A DNA stretch of 50,805 nt from an uncultured Victivallales bacterium (GTDB lineage Bacteria > Verrucomicrobiota > Lentisphaeria > Victivallales > UBA1829). Below are positions 1-9,166 of the stretch, in pieces (positions within the stretch are counted from its first letter, which is position 1; every line of letters begins with the position of its first letter). The DNA lies in NCBI GenBank assembly GCA_944391115.1, contig CALXSJ010000022.1, positions 1-50,805 of the forward strand. The letters run 5' to 3'. Below the pieces are notes generated by a model, which saw only the letters and a program-made list of their open reading frames with translations, was not told the origin of the DNA and ran no database searches. The position numbers were made by a program, and so were the translations under genes.

Positions 1-2214
1 GGACGAGGGCGCGAGCTGAAGCGCGTCAATGATCTGCCCGTGATGGTTGATGGCAAGATGATAATACTTGCCGGCCATGTCGGGATAATTGTAGAAAAGC
101 TCGACATGATTGCCAAGCGCGCTCCAGCCGGAATCGTTCCGCGCAACCTTCGTTCCCGCGGCCATCGCTCCGGGCTTCGGTTCCATCATCTCCACGGCGA
201 TGTAAAGATTGTCCTGGTCGTAGGTGACGCGGACGAAACTCTGCTGGACTTTTGTGCCGGCAGGAGTCATTCCGCCGGCTTTGAAATTGGAAACGACATC
301 GGCATTTTTCCAGTCCGCCTCTTCAATCACGCCGTCGATCCGGATCGGCGCGGTGCGCCTGTAGACATTCAGCTCCTTGAAGTTCTTCAGATAGTTCTTC
401 CGTTCCGCAAGCCACCGGATGGAAAAAAGTTCCCTGTCGCGAAGCACATGAGCGAGAACACGCGGATCCGGATCGGTCTTCGCGGCCTTCACGGCCTGAT
501 CCAGAAGGGCAAGAAGCTTCTGCTCCATGCCGGGCTGGTCGAGGCAGCGGCCGAGCGGAGCGCCCTGCCCCCATCCGATGCAGCCGGGGGTCTCATAGAA
601 GGCCTTCTGCTGCAGCTTCCGGAATTCACGGAATCCGCCTTCCCAGGCTTTTCCGTAATAAAGCGCGTTGGCCTCCTCATACAGCGCGTCGTAATTGCGC
701 GAGGCGTCCCACATGAAAACGGCGGAGAGATAGCAGGTCTGCCACATGGCATACCACTTCAGGTTTCTGCTGAAATACGGCGGACGGTTTTTCGCCCACT
801 TGAGAACCGGCGGAAACGGCCCTGTGACGCAGAAATAAGAACCGGAAAAACCGAGAGACGGATAATCCAGGAAATTCCGGTAGAGGACTTTTTCCGCGGG
901 CAGATACTCCGAGGCCAGCGCGCCGTCGGCGGAAATTTCATCCCGATTGACAATCAGGGGAAGTCCGGTTTTCGCCCACATCGCCATGATTTTCCGGAGC
1001 TCGGCGTTCACGCTGCAGGACTGATCCGTGATCGCATGACGCCAGCACTGGTTGTTGAAGGAGATGATCACGCGCAGGCGCGGATCGATTTTCACCTTGG
1101 TCGGCGGATACCAGAAATTCTGATAGGCCCAGCCGCCGAGTTTGATCTCCGGATTTTTCGCCCAGATGCGCCGGGCGATTTCATTGACCATGTACCAGTA
1201 GCGGTTGGATGCGGCGCCCTTGGTCCCGGCCATGGCGGGATCGTCCAGCGCATTGCACTTCGCACACTCGCACCAGATCGGAGTATCGTTGTTCCCGATC
1301 GTCACATAAGTGTCCGTGCCGTGTTTGACGTTGATTCGCCGATAAAGATTGTCCGCCATGTGATCCAGCAGCGCCGGATTGCTGATGCAGGGATTCGGAG
1401 ACTCGGCGGAAAGGATCATGACGCGTTTGCCGCCGATCAGCGGGAAGTATTCCGGATGTTCGGCATAAAGCTTTTCCATGTTCTTCCGGATTGTCCTGCC
1501 GTCCCAGCCGCCGAGCAGATTGCTGAGAATATGCGAATTGCCGTAGGTGGCGACACCTTCGACCGTCAGACTTTCATAGAGATCCGCGTTCGCAGTCCGT
1601 TTTCCCGTCCGGGGATTGTAAAAGGACGCGGAACCGGCGGAAGGCTGCATGTTGTTGCGGACCATCCACTTGTATGTCTCGACATCCGTCGCCACATTGG
1701 AACGGACCCGGAGATAAGGATTGGACACCAGCTTCCCGTCCGGCACGGAAACCGTCCCTTTTTTCGTAAAGTAGGTCCCGTCGTCTCCGGGGACGAGGAA
1801 ACGCACGCCGCCATGGCGTTTGAGAATCTCGTAACAGCCGTAAAGCGCTCCCCGGGGATCCCGCCCGATCACATAAACGCGGTTTCCCCCCGCGGCAATG
1901 GCGAATCCCTCCTCCTTCAAATCCCCGGACGCGATTCCGGACTCCTTCACAAGCCCCGCATCCGCAGTTGTCCCGATGAAAACCGCATTGCGCCCCGGAA
2001 CGGCCCGTTCCGCGACGGCCGGCGGAGTCCCGCCTGCGATCTTCCCCAGAAAGCGCGACAGTTCCGCCGCGCCGAAGCGCAGAGGCGCCGGGGCGTCTTT
2101 TTTCACGACAATGACGGAACAGGCTTTCCCGTCCCTTACCAGATCAACGTCCGCGGAACAGATCCCTCCGGCTGCCGTCAGCGCGGCACACGCAATGACA
2201 GAAAGAGCTTTCAT
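1..2214 (-). CDS. DUF4838 domain secreted protein, partial (3' end beyond window)
   Basis: The reading frame stays open from an ATG at 2214 to the left edge (738 codons, no stop reached), so the C-terminus is missing. Residues 1-21 (MKALSVIACAALTAAGGICSA) look like a Sec signal peptide. A GH20/GH67-type N-terminal domain follows (VIVVKKDAPAPLRFGAAELS). The middle carries the DUF4838 hallmark near residues 301-325, NNDTPIWCECAKC, with its cysteine cluster. From about residue 620 a CBM9-like carbohydrate-binding module begins (RIDGVIEEADW). An AAGGATTGAGG stretch precedes the ATG. DUF4838 proteins are common in PVC glycan-degrading loci and are presumed glycoside-active, but the exact reaction is not known. 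It is third in a LacI-pseudopilin-DUF4838 run, 79 bp after the pseudopilin, and is probably controlled by that LacI protein. Confidence 0.85.
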   Translation of the reverse strand, partial: MKALSVIACAALTAAGGICSADVDLVRDGKACSVIVVKKDAPAPLRFGAAELSRFLGKIAGGTPPAVAERAVPGRNAVFIGTTADAGLVKESGIASGDLKEEGFAIAAGGNRVYVIGRDPRGALYGCYEILKRHGGVRFLVPGDDGTYFTKKGTVSVPDGKLVSNPYLRVRSNVATDVETYKWMVRNNMQPSAGSASFYNPRTGKRTANADLYESLTVEGVATYGNSHILSNLLGGWDGRTIRKNMEKLYAEHPEYFPLIGGKRVMILSAESPNPCISNPALLDHMADNLYRRINVKHGTDTYVTIGNNDTPIWCECAKCNALDDPAMAGTKGAASNRYWYMVNEIARRIWAKNPEIKLGGWAYQNFWYPPTKVKIDPRLRVIISFNNQCWRHAITDQSCSVNAELRKIMAMWAKTGLPLIVNRDEISADGALASEYLPAEKVLYRNFLDYPSLGFSGSYFCVTGPFPPVLKWAKNRPPYFSRNLKWYAMWQTCYLSAVFMWDASRNYDALYEEANALYYGKAWEGGFREFRKLQQKAFYETPGCIGWGQGAPLGRCLDQPGMEQKLLALLDQAVKAAKTDPDPRVLAHVLRDRELFSIRWLAERKNYLKNFKELNVYRRTAPIRIDGVIEEADWKNADVVSNFKAGGMTPAGTKVQQSFVRVTYDQDNLYIAVEMMEPKPGAMAAGTKVARNDSGWSALGNHVELFYNYPDMAGKYYHLAINHHGQIIDALQLAPSS

Positions 2215-2293
2215 CCTCAATCCTTTCCATGAGTTTACAGTTCAAAAGAAGACTTGTTTCAATCCGCCGGTCCGCCGCCGCGGCGCACCGGTT

Positions 2294-3058
2294 TTACGGA
2301 TAGGAGCTGAGCAGCGGGCTGCCGCTGTTCGGATAGTTGTACCAGAGAATGCTGTGCTGATTCGGCGCGGCGCGCAGAATCACATCATTCCGCCTCAATT
2401 TTTTGACTGCGAGATCGACAAAAAGATACTGCGTCCCTCCATTGTGGTAAAAGTAATGTCCGTTGGACGCATAGTTGCTGCTGCAGAGCACCCATGCCAG
2501 GCGTCCGGGAAATTTGACCAGCCCCGGCTTGAAAAAAGGTGCATCCATCGTGCAGTCCCCGAGTTTCCCGGCAACCGGCCAGCCGCAGGCGTTATTGGAA
2601 CCGCGCTCGGCCTCCTTGGAACAGTTGTCATTGATGCAGTAGCTGCCCAGCGAAAGAGAGCCCTTGTTGGTTTCCACATTGTAATTCTCGGCGGTGTTGC
2701 AGCCCAGCATTTTTCTCATGTTCCGTTCGTTCCAGGGATGAATTCCGGATGTTCCCTTGACCTCGTAAGAGGAGAAATCCGTGGTGCCGGAACTGAAGAA
2801 ATGCGGCCATGCCATCCGCTCGCTGACCGTGTTCGTCCGGAACCAGACCTTGTAACCGCCGAGTCCCCAGTCCTTTGAAATGTCCGTATAGCCGGTCAGT
2901 GTCAGGCCGATCTGGCGGAGATTGCTGACGCATTTGATCCCGTAGGCCGCCTCGCGCGCCTTGCCCAGGGCGGGAAGAAGCATGGAGGCGAGAATCGCGA
3001 TGATCGCAATTACAATCAGGAGTTCGATCAGTGTGAAATTTCTCTCTGCGGCTTTCAT
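2294..3058 (-). CDS. Orphan pseudopilin (type II secretion-like prepilin leader)
   Basis: This 254-residue protein starts with a short basic leader and a classic type IV/pseudopilin helix, [20 protein letters not shown], cut by a prepilin peptidase before F8. The E at +5 of the mature protein is present. The C-terminal part is a globular beta-rich head. Near the end is [12 protein letters not shown], a variant of the PVC H-X9-DG motif in which the final G is L. No secretion or pilus machinery lies nearby. Its ATG overlaps the LacI stop in an ATGA, so the two are translationally coupled. Such orphan pseudopilins are abundant in Lentisphaerota; their function is unknown. A role in surface display or glycan binding is inference only. 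Confidence 0.88.
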   Translation of the reverse strand: MKAAERNFTLIELLIVIAIIAILASMLLPALGKAREAAYGIKCVSNLRQIGLTLTGYTDISKDWGLGGYKVWFRTNTVSERMAWPHFFSSGTTDFSSYEVKGTSGIHPWNERNMRKMLGCNTAENYNVETNKGSLSLGSYCINDNCSKEAERGSNNACGWPVAGKLGDCTMDAPFFKPGLVKFPGRLAWVLCSSNYASNGHYFYHNGGTQYLFVDLAVKKLRRNDVILRAAPNQHSILWYNYPNSGSPLLSSYP

Positions 3059-4095
3059 GAAAGACTCCTTTCTCCTGAACTTCCTTTCCGCGGCGGCGCG
3101 GAAGATGCGCGGCGGATCAGTCTCGGCGGAAGCAGATACATTCCGCTCTCCTGTTTTTCCACTCCCGTTTCCTTATCAAGAAGCGCCCTCACCGCGACCT
3201 TTCCGAATTCGCGATGGTCCTCTTCAATGGAAGTGAGCGGAACAACGGCAGAGTTTCCGGCCTCCATATTGCCCATGCCGACCAGGGACAGATCCTCCGG
3301 AATCCGGATGCCGTGCAGAAATGCGTAACGCTGAACATAAAGCAGCAGGAAATCGGAAATGCCGAAGAGCGCCGTCGGCCGGTTCCGTTCCGGCAGGGAA
3401 AGCATCTTTGCAACGGCATTCTCCCGTTCGTCCGTGCAGACGATCCATTCCGGTTTCACCTCCAGCCCCGCTTCCGCCATTCCGGCAAGAAACCCCTCGT
3501 GCCGCTCTTTCACATAATGGAAATGCCGGTGCGGAACGCAGAAAAGACCGATCCGGCGGTGTCCCATTTCCGCCAGATGACGGACCGCCAGACGTGCAGC
3601 TGCGGAATTATCCACATTGACGGAGGGAAATTCACCGTTCGAATGTTCGAACACATAAACGAGACGCAGATTTTTCTCCCGGCAGAAGCGCGCAACCGCC
3701 TCCCGGGCTTCGCAATTCGTGCTGGTCATGACCACCAGGCGGATCATGCTTCCGCTGATCTCGCGGAACGCCAGATCCAGATTGGAATCGGCATAGACTT
3801 TGATGCTGTAGCCGTGGCAGACGCTTTCCTCGAGAAGCCCGTCGATCACCTTCGCGCCGCTCACAAAAAAGTCTTCAGGCGAAAACCTGGCAATCAGCGC
3901 CATCGTGTTCACAACCCCCGTCCGCACGGAAGACGCCAGCAGATTCCGCTGATATCCCAGTTCGCCGGCAATCCGGAGAATGCGCTCCCGGGTCGCCGGA
4001 CGCAGCTCATGCGCCTTCGGATGGTTCCGCAGAACGCGCGAAACCGTCCCGGTATCCGTCCGTGCGGCCTGTGCAATGTCCTTCAGTGTCACCAT
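3055..4095 (-). CDS. LacI-family transcriptional regulator
   Basis: The protein has 346 residues from the ATG at 4095, the best start because it gives the canonical LacI N-terminus [26 protein letters not shown] 33 nt upstream is a weaker alternative. The helix-turn-helix and hinge region are followed by a periplasmic-binding-protein-like sensor domain ([26 protein letters not shown]) typical of sugar-responsive repressors. The gene overlaps the pseudopilin by 4 bp and heads the operon with the DUF4838 gene, so it most likely controls glycan-dependent expression of that set. A palindrome over its own -10 box suggests autoregulation. The ligand cannot be read from sequence. Confidence 0.93.
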   Translation of the reverse strand: MVTLKDIAQAARTDTGTVSRVLRNHPKAHELRPATRERILRIAGELGYQRNLLASSVRTGVVNTMALIARFSPEDFFVSGAKVIDGLLEESVCHGYSIKVYADSNLDLAFREISGSMIRLVVMTSTNCEAREAVARFCREKNLRLVYVFEHSNGEFPSVNVDNSAAARLAVRHLAEMGHRRIGLFCVPHRHFHYVKERHEGFLAGMAEAGLEVKPEWIVCTDERENAVAKMLSLPERNRPTALFGISDFLLLYVQRYAFLHGIRIPEDLSLVGMGNMEAGNSAVVPLTSIEEDHREFGKVAVRALLDKETGVEKQESGMYLLPPRLIRRASSAPPRKGSSGERSLS

Positions 4096-4131
4096 TCGCC
4101 CTGCAGCCTCGCAAATTATTTTACCCAATCG

Positions 4132-4154
4132 TCTGTGTAAATTAATTATACAGA
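4132..4154. promoter_or_regulatory. Operator-like palindrome over the LacI-gene promoter
   Basis: This is a 23-nt imperfect inverted repeat with outer arms TCTGT and ACAGA and 9 of 11 base pairs matching around a central A. It covers the -10 box of the LacI-family gene and extends to its expected start point, the usual place for an autorepressor site. Confidence 0.55.
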
Positions 4155-4172
4155 TTTTTTCCCTTTCGTCAA
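4145..4172 (-). promoter_or_regulatory. Promoter of the LacI-pseudopilin-DUF4838 operon
   Basis: On the minus strand TTGACG (4167-4172) and TATAAT (4145-4150) are separated by 16 bp, a near-consensus sigma70-type promoter. Predicted transcription starts near 4138, leaving a leader of about 43 nt before the ATG at 4095. Confidence 0.65.
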
Positions 4173-4255
4173 GATGAAATTTTCAAAAAAAGGAATCTTT
4201 TCCGGAAGTATTGCGGAAAAGTGCACAGGAAAACCGTTTTCCCGGCTGCCCGTTC

Positions 4256-4284
4256 TTGATTTTGCCGTGAAATGGCTGTATCTT
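4256..4284 (+). promoter_or_regulatory. Promoter of the MlaA-hydrolase gene
   Basis: TTGATT (4256-4261) and TATCTT (4279-4284) are spaced 17 bp, about 34 bp before the ATG at 4318. This also argues against translation from the upstream in-frame ATG at 4174. Confidence 0.5.
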
Positions 4285-4317
4285 TCCGTCCGACATTCAA
4301 TATTCAGGAGAAAATTC

Positions 4318-6393
4318 ATGACACGTTTTTTTTCTTTTTTTCCGAACGGGAAAAATCCGCCGTTCTGCGGAATGCTGCTCTTTTCCGCCGTGCTGCTGGC
4401 AGGATGCGCGACAAAGCCAGTCATTGATCCGGATGACCATTCCACGGGCCGCGTCTGGACGCCTGCGGAGGTCACGGAAGAACTCGCGGGAAACGATCCC
4501 ATTGAACCGTTCAACCGCGCAATGTTCGCGACAAATGACTTTCTCATGCACTGGATTCTGCGTCCCGTCGGTTACGTCTACGGCTCCATCATCCCCCGCG
4601 AGGGAATCAAACGCATCGACATGGTTTCGGACAACCTCGCCTTTCCGGGGCGCATGATCAGCTGTTTGCTTCAGGCGAAATTCACAGGAGGCGGCACCGA
4701 ACTCCTCCGTTTTCTGACCAATTCGACGATTGGAATCGCCGGAATCTTCGATCCGGCGGACGCATGGTTCGGACTTGCACGGCGCCCGGAAAACATGGGA
4801 CATGCGTTCGCAAGCTGGGGAATCGGACCGGGCTGCGTACTGATTCTGCCGCTCTCCTCTGCGGCGAATCCGCGCGATCAGATCGGCGCGCTTTTCGACT
4901 CCGTGCTGGACATCAAGTTCATTCTTCCCTATGCGCAGACAATTGCAGGCGTCAACCGCGCCATCAACTCGTATGATTCGTACAACACCATGACGGAAAC
5001 CTGCGCGGACCCTTATGACATGAGCAAGATGGGACTGGTCGCCATGCGCCATGTCGTCGTCAGCGATCTGCGCGAACGTCCGATGGTCTTCAAGGATTAC
5101 AGTTACGGCCAGGCCGCCCCGCCGGAAAATTTCCCGGTGAAGGGCTGCCTCATCAAAACCGCTCATTACTACGCCCCGCAGAATCCGCTGGTGGACACCC
5201 TCCGCGTCGGCATGTTCCAGATGCAGGAAAACGACACGAGTTTCTGGATCAAGCTGTCCCTCTGGAATCACGACTTCGTAACGCTCGGCAGCACCCGTTC
5301 GGTCCGTTTCTCCGAAGATTCGCCGGCAATCCGCTATCAGTACTGGAAGGGAACGGCGCCGACCAACGCGCTCGTCATCCTGATCCCCGGCATCGGAACC
5401 CACTACAAGGGCGCGACGCTCCGCGCAATGGCGGAAACGCTGAATCTCCGCGGCTATTCCGTGGCGGTCATGGGGAGCACGATGAACAGAACCTTCAGCG
5501 AAGGGGCGGGCCTGCGTTTTCCCGGATATGTTCCCGACGACGTCGCGGCGCTCCGCAAGACGCTCAGACTTCTGGTGAAGGACATTCACGCCAACACGGA
5601 ACTCGCACCGCAGCGTCTGATCGTCGCGGGCTACTCGCTGGGCGGACTGCACACGCTGCGTCTGGCCGCGCTGGAGGCGAAGGAAAACACGCTTGGAATT
5701 GAACGGTTCGTCGCAATGAATCCGCCGGTCGATCTTCTTTATGCCATGAACCGCTTCGACGAATTCACCGATCTTTCGAAGAAATGGACGAAAAAGGAGT
5801 TCTTCGACCTTGCCGGAGATGCGCTTCTCAAGTATTTCGCGGTCCTGAAAGCGAAATATCCGCCGATGGCTCCGGATCCGGCGGCCGCCGCAAAGTACCG
5901 GCTTGCGCTTTCTCCGGAACAGGCGGCGGTCATGACGGGAATCTCCTTCCGCATGAGCCTGCGCGAACTGCTGATCTCCGCACACCGGGAGGAGACGCTT
6001 CCTCAGATCAACGGGGCCTTTTCCTGGGGAAACCGGACCGGACTCTACCGCGAAATCGATCAGTACAACGGGATGGGATACGTCAAAAATTTTGTTCTGC
6101 CGGAATACCGGAAAAAGGATCCCTCCGCGACGCTGGAGCGTCTGAACCGGGACTCGGGTCTGCGCGCCATCGAAGACGATCTGCGTTCCAATCCGCATAT
6201 TTCCGTCCTGCACAATCTGGACGACCCGATTCTGTCGCCGTCCGACCGGGAATTCCTCGACAATGCGCTGGAAAAGAAGCTGACCTGGTTCGACTGCGGC
6301 GGACATATGGGGAATCTGTATCTTCTCGCCTATCAGCAGAAGCTCTGCGATCTGCTGGGAACGCCGGGCGAACTTCCGGAAAAGAAAGAATAG
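4318..6393 (+). CDS. MlaA (VacJ) lipoprotein fused to an alpha/beta-hydrolase
   Basis: From the ATG at 4318 (AGGAG just upstream) the protein has 691 residues. An in-frame ATG at 4174 would bury the signal peptide and is rejected. Residues 1-30 are a lipoprotein signal with lipobox LLAGC, lipidated at C30. Residues about 50-280 match MlaA, the outer-membrane lipid-transport lipoprotein that returns mislocalised phospholipids (DPIEPFNRAMFATNDF, RFLTNSTIGIAGIFDPAD, WGIGPGCVLILPL). After a linker comes an alpha/beta-hydrolase with nucleophile elbow GYSLGG (S440), acid HNLDDP (D635/D636) and histidine GGHMGN (H663), so the triad looks intact. MlaA alone is usually about 250 residues. The gene probably encodes a membrane-anchored lipase or phospholipase-like enzyme joined to a lipid-extraction module; substrate unknown. 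No mlaBCDEF genes are in the window. Confidence 0.88.
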   Translation: MTRFFSFFPNGKNPPFCGMLLFSAVLLAGCATKPVIDPDDHSTGRVWTPAEVTEELAGNDPIEPFNRAMFATNDFLMHWILRPVGYVYGSIIPREGIKRIDMVSDNLAFPGRMISCLLQAKFTGGGTELLRFLTNSTIGIAGIFDPADAWFGLARRPENMGHAFASWGIGPGCVLILPLSSAANPRDQIGALFDSVLDIKFILPYAQTIAGVNRAINSYDSYNTMTETCADPYDMSKMGLVAMRHVVVSDLRERPMVFKDYSYGQAAPPENFPVKGCLIKTAHYYAPQNPLVDTLRVGMFQMQENDTSFWIKLSLWNHDFVTLGSTRSVRFSEDSPAIRYQYWKGTAPTNALVILIPGIGTHYKGATLRAMAETLNLRGYSVAVMGSTMNRTFSEGAGLRFPGYVPDDVAALRKTLRLLVKDIHANTELAPQRLIVAGYSLGGLHTLRLAALEAKENTLGIERFVAMNPPVDLLYAMNRFDEFTDLSKKWTKKEFFDLAGDALLKYFAVLKAKYPPMAPDPAAAAKYRLALSPEQAAVMTGISFRMSLRELLISAHREETLPQINGAFSWGNRTGLYREIDQYNGMGYVKNFVLPEYRKKDPSATLERLNRDSGLRAIEDDLRSNPHISVLHNLDDPILSPSDREFLDNALEKKLTWFDCGGHMGNLYLLAYQQKLCDLLGTPGELPEKKE

Positions 6394-6485
6394 ACACCCG
6401 GCCGGACCGGCAGGAGCCGCATCCGGACGCGGGTTTCTGATGGCAAAAGAGATCAGGCATAAATTTGGGAACAAGGAGAGGATCC

Positions 6486-7622
6486 ATGAAAAAGAATCAT
6501 GCCGCCGTCTGCGCGGGAATCCTCGCGCTGGCAGCCGCGGGCTCGCTCATTGCGCAGGACATTTCCGAAATCGACAAAAACTTCCGCCCCGCGAAAGTCG
6601 GCAATCTGGCGGTGAATTACTTCAATGCGCTGAAACAGCCTTTCGAAGTGACGGGCTTTCCCTGGAGGAAGGACGGCGGTCCTCTTTACCGCATTCCCGG
6701 AAATCTGACGGAGAAAGAGATCAACCGCGGCGTCCTCAGTCTGGCATGGCACACCTCCGGCGGAACGGTCCGCTTCAAAACGGATTCGCCCTATCTGACA
6801 ATCCGCGCGGATTATCAGCGGTTCAGCGACATGAACCACATGCCCCGTTCCGGCAGCGCGGGATTTGACCTCTACACCGTCGGAGACGACGGCGGGGAAC
6901 TCTATCTGACCACAATCCAGCCGGGACCCGAAAACCGGAAAAAGACGCTGGAACGGCGCTTCGTCAACGTTCCAAGGGGAAAACTGCGCACCTATACGGT
7001 GTATCTGCCGTTGTACAGCGGCGTGAAGAATCTGGAAATCGGCGTGAAGCCCGACAGCAAATTACTGCCGCCGGATCCGCAGAAAATCCGCAAGCCGATT
7101 CTCTTCTACGGCTCTTCCATCACCCAGGGCGGATGCGCCTCGCGCCCGGCGAACAACTACACGACCATGCTCTGCCGCGCCGTGGATGCGCCGCAGATCA
7201 ATCTGGGATTCTCCGGCAGCGCCAAAGGGGAAATCGCGCTCGCCGAGGCGATCGCGAAACTGGATCTTGCCGTGTTTGTGATGGATTACGACTACAATGC
7301 GCCGAGCGCCGAACATCTGGAAAAAACGCACGAACCCTTTTTCCAGGCGGTCCGAAAAGGGAATCCCGATCTTCCCGTCATCATGCTTTCCAAATGTTCC
7401 TGGATCTCCCCCCAAAGACGCGACATCATCCGGAAAACCTATGAAAACGCAGTCAAGGCCGGCGATAAAAAAGTCTGGTTCATCGACGGAAACGAACTGT
7501 TCGGCGAACCCGGGCAGAACATGTGCACCGTGGATCACTGCCATCCGAACGATCTCGGATTCTACATGATGCACCGGAGAGTGCTTCCGGTCCTGAAAGA
7601 GGCTCTGGCCGCAGGAAAATAA
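6486..7622 (+). CDS. Secreted GxDLY/SGNH-family hydrolase
   Basis: The 378-residue protein starts at ATG 6486 behind AAGGAGAGG; an in-frame start 21 nt upstream lacks this site. It has a signal peptide ending near SLIAQ, an N-terminal jelly-roll domain with the GxDLY signature (GSAGFDLY) and a C-terminal SGNH fold. The catalytic serine is in GSSITQGG (S211) and the Asp/His pair in VDHCHPND (D350, H353). Relatives include acetyl-xylan esterases and other carbohydrate deacylases, so sugar-ester hydrolysis in the periplasm is likely. The gene lies 92 bp after the MlaA-hydrolase gene on the same strand and may share its transcript. Confidence 0.87.
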   Translation: MKKNHAAVCAGILALAAAGSLIAQDISEIDKNFRPAKVGNLAVNYFNALKQPFEVTGFPWRKDGGPLYRIPGNLTEKEINRGVLSLAWHTSGGTVRFKTDSPYLTIRADYQRFSDMNHMPRSGSAGFDLYTVGDDGGELYLTTIQPGPENRKKTLERRFVNVPRGKLRTYTVYLPLYSGVKNLEIGVKPDSKLLPPDPQKIRKPILFYGSSITQGGCASRPANNYTTMLCRAVDAPQINLGFSGSAKGEIALAEAIAKLDLAVFVMDYDYNAPSAEHLEKTHEPFFQAVRKGNPDLPVIMLSKCSWISPQRRDIIRKTYENAVKAGDKKVWFIDGNELFGEPGQNMCTVDHCHPNDLGFYMMHRRVLPVLKEALAAGK

Positions 7623-7629
7623 GGCGGAG

Positions 7630-8994
7630 TCAGCCGCTGCGCGAGATCTTTTTGATCCAGGTGTAGCGGTTGACCTTGTAAGCCGCCACCGCGCATTTCA
7701 GAACCTGGTCGGATTTCAGGCAGACAAATACCGCAACGGGTGAAAGCCGGAAGACAAACGCCGCGAGAAATGCCGACGGCAGGACCAGAAGCCACATGAA
7801 AATCAGATCGTTTTTCAGCACGAAATCGGTTTCGCCTCCCGCGCGGACGATTCCCGTAAGGCAGGGCATCTGGTAGGCGGTGCCGACCGTCGTCACGGCA
7901 AGCACGGTCATGAAACGGAGCGTCAGAGCGACGGATTCCTCCGACAGTCCGGAAAAAAGCAGAATGACCGGATCCTTCAGGAAAAAGAGAAACGCGCCGC
8001 TGGAAAATCCGATGCAGAGAAAGAGAACCTGGAAGGTGCGCGTATAAGGCCGGATCAGCTCCGTGCGCCCCTCCCCGATCGTCTTGCCGGTCATGACCGC
8101 CGCCGCGCTGGCGGACGCGTAGGTGAACACGGTCACGATCTGGAAGACGGTCGTCGCCACGGAATTCGCCGCAATCGCCGTGCTCCCGAGATGTCCCAGG
8201 ATGCCCGTCTGAATCGCCATGGCGACTCCCCAGATGGTCCCGGAAAGAAAGACCGGCGAACCAACACGGATGTAGTCGCGCAGCAGCCCTGTATTCATCG
8301 GGCGCAGAATATGCCGTATCCGGAGCTCGACCTTGCGGTCGATCAGGCGCGTGTATCCGGCAATCAGCAGCAGCTCCAGAAGTCTGGCTGACAATGTGGC
8401 AATGGCCGCGCCCCGGCACCCGAGCTCGGGAAAACCGCAGTTTCCGAAAATCAGCAGATAGTTCAGCGTCACATTGACGGAAAAGGTCACGATGGAAAGA
8501 TAAAAACTGATCTTCACGGTTTCCACGCTCCGCAGCATAATCATGAGAATCTGCGAAATCCCGAACACGGGATAGGAAAACGCGATAATCCGGGCATAGC
8601 GCACTCCTTCGGAGATCACCGCGCGGTCTGTCGCCATCAGACGCAGGATGAACTCCGGAAACAGCAGCATCGTCACGCTGAGGACGGAAGCGAGAACCAC
8701 GCCGAATTTCATCGCGATGTTCGTCACCTCGCGAATCGGCCCGATCCTGCGCTCCCCCCAGCTCCGGGAGGAAAAAACCAGCGCGCCCTCGGCGACACCG
8801 AACACCAGCATCTGCAGCAGGAACTGGATCTGATTGAGCAGCGCGACACCCGAAAGCGCCGTTTCGGAATAACGCGAAAGCATGATCGCGTCGGCAAGAT
8901 TCACGGAAAAGACAATCGCGCTCTGCAGAGCGATCGTCAGCGTCATCGTGAAAAAAGCGGAATAAAACTTCCCATCTTTTACCAGACTCTCCAT
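7630..8994 (-). CDS. MATE-family multidrug/Na+ antiporter
   Basis: From ATG 8994, preceded by AAAGGAGG, the protein has 454 residues with about twelve hydrophobic helices in two related halves, as in MATE exporters (for example GKTIGEGRTELIRPYTRTFQ in the second half). A longer frame reaching 9207 has no leader or ribosome site and runs through the promoter region. The family exports cationic drugs or metabolites in exchange for Na+ or H+; the substrate here is unknown. It ends 7 bp after the convergent SGNH gene. Confidence 0.9.
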   Translation of the reverse strand: MESLVKDGKFYSAFFTMTLTIALQSAIVFSVNLADAIMLSRYSETALSGVALLNQIQFLLQMLVFGVAEGALVFSSRSWGERRIGPIREVTNIAMKFGVVLASVLSVTMLLFPEFILRLMATDRAVISEGVRYARIIAFSYPVFGISQILMIMLRSVETVKISFYLSIVTFSVNVTLNYLLIFGNCGFPELGCRGAAIATLSARLLELLLIAGYTRLIDRKVELRIRHILRPMNTGLLRDYIRVGSPVFLSGTIWGVAMAIQTGILGHLGSTAIAANSVATTVFQIVTVFTYASASAAAVMTGKTIGEGRTELIRPYTRTFQVLFLCIGFSSGAFLFFLKDPVILLFSGLSEESVALTLRFMTVLAVTTVGTAYQMPCLTGIVRAGGETDFVLKNDLIFMWLLVLPSAFLAAFVFRLSPVAVFVCLKSDQVLKCAVAAYKVNRYTWIKKISRSG

Positions 8995-9028
8995 TTTGAT
9001 CCGCCGCCTCCTTTCACGAGATCGCGGT

Positions 9029-9056
9029 ACAATACACCGTTTCGGAAAAGAAGCAA
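9029..9056 (-). promoter_or_regulatory. Promoter of the MATE gene
   Basis: On the minus strand TTGCTT (9051-9056) and TATTGT (9029-9034) are spaced 16 bp, about 35 bp before the ATG at 8994. Confidence 0.45.
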
Positions 9057-9118
9057 GCGTTCCGCGCCTCCCCCGGCTGAATTCCGGCCGTATGTCCGGG
9101 CTGATTTTCGTCCCCGGC

Positions 9119-9147
9119 TTGATTTCACAGGGAAAACGGATTACATT
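9119..9147 (+). promoter_or_regulatory. Promoter of the Kdo/WaaP-like kinase gene
   Basis: TTGATT (9119-9124) and TACATT (9142-9147) are spaced 17 bp. Transcription from here would start near 9154, which supports a start codon at 9167 or 9179 rather than one further upstream. Confidence 0.45.
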
Positions 9148-9166
9148 ATCAGGAACCAGTTTTTCA

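Noticed and set aside
40-2232. Long plus-strand open frame opposite the DUF4838 gene
   Set aside because: The minus strand has a signal peptide, conserved domains and a ribosome site; the plus frame has arginine- and histidine-rich sequence typical of an antisense shadow in GC-rich DNA.
4174-4317. N-terminal extension of the MlaA-hydrolase protein from ATG 4174
   Set aside because: It would precede the promoter and put 48 residues before the lipoprotein signal; ATG 4318 has a ribosome site.
4297-6474. 725-residue open frame opposite the MlaA-hydrolase gene
   Set aside because: No recognisable domain; the opposite strand has intact MlaA and hydrolase motifs.
8996-9166. Extension of the Kdo/WaaP-like kinase to 8996
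   Set aside because: It begins next to the divergent MATE start codon and passes through both promoters.
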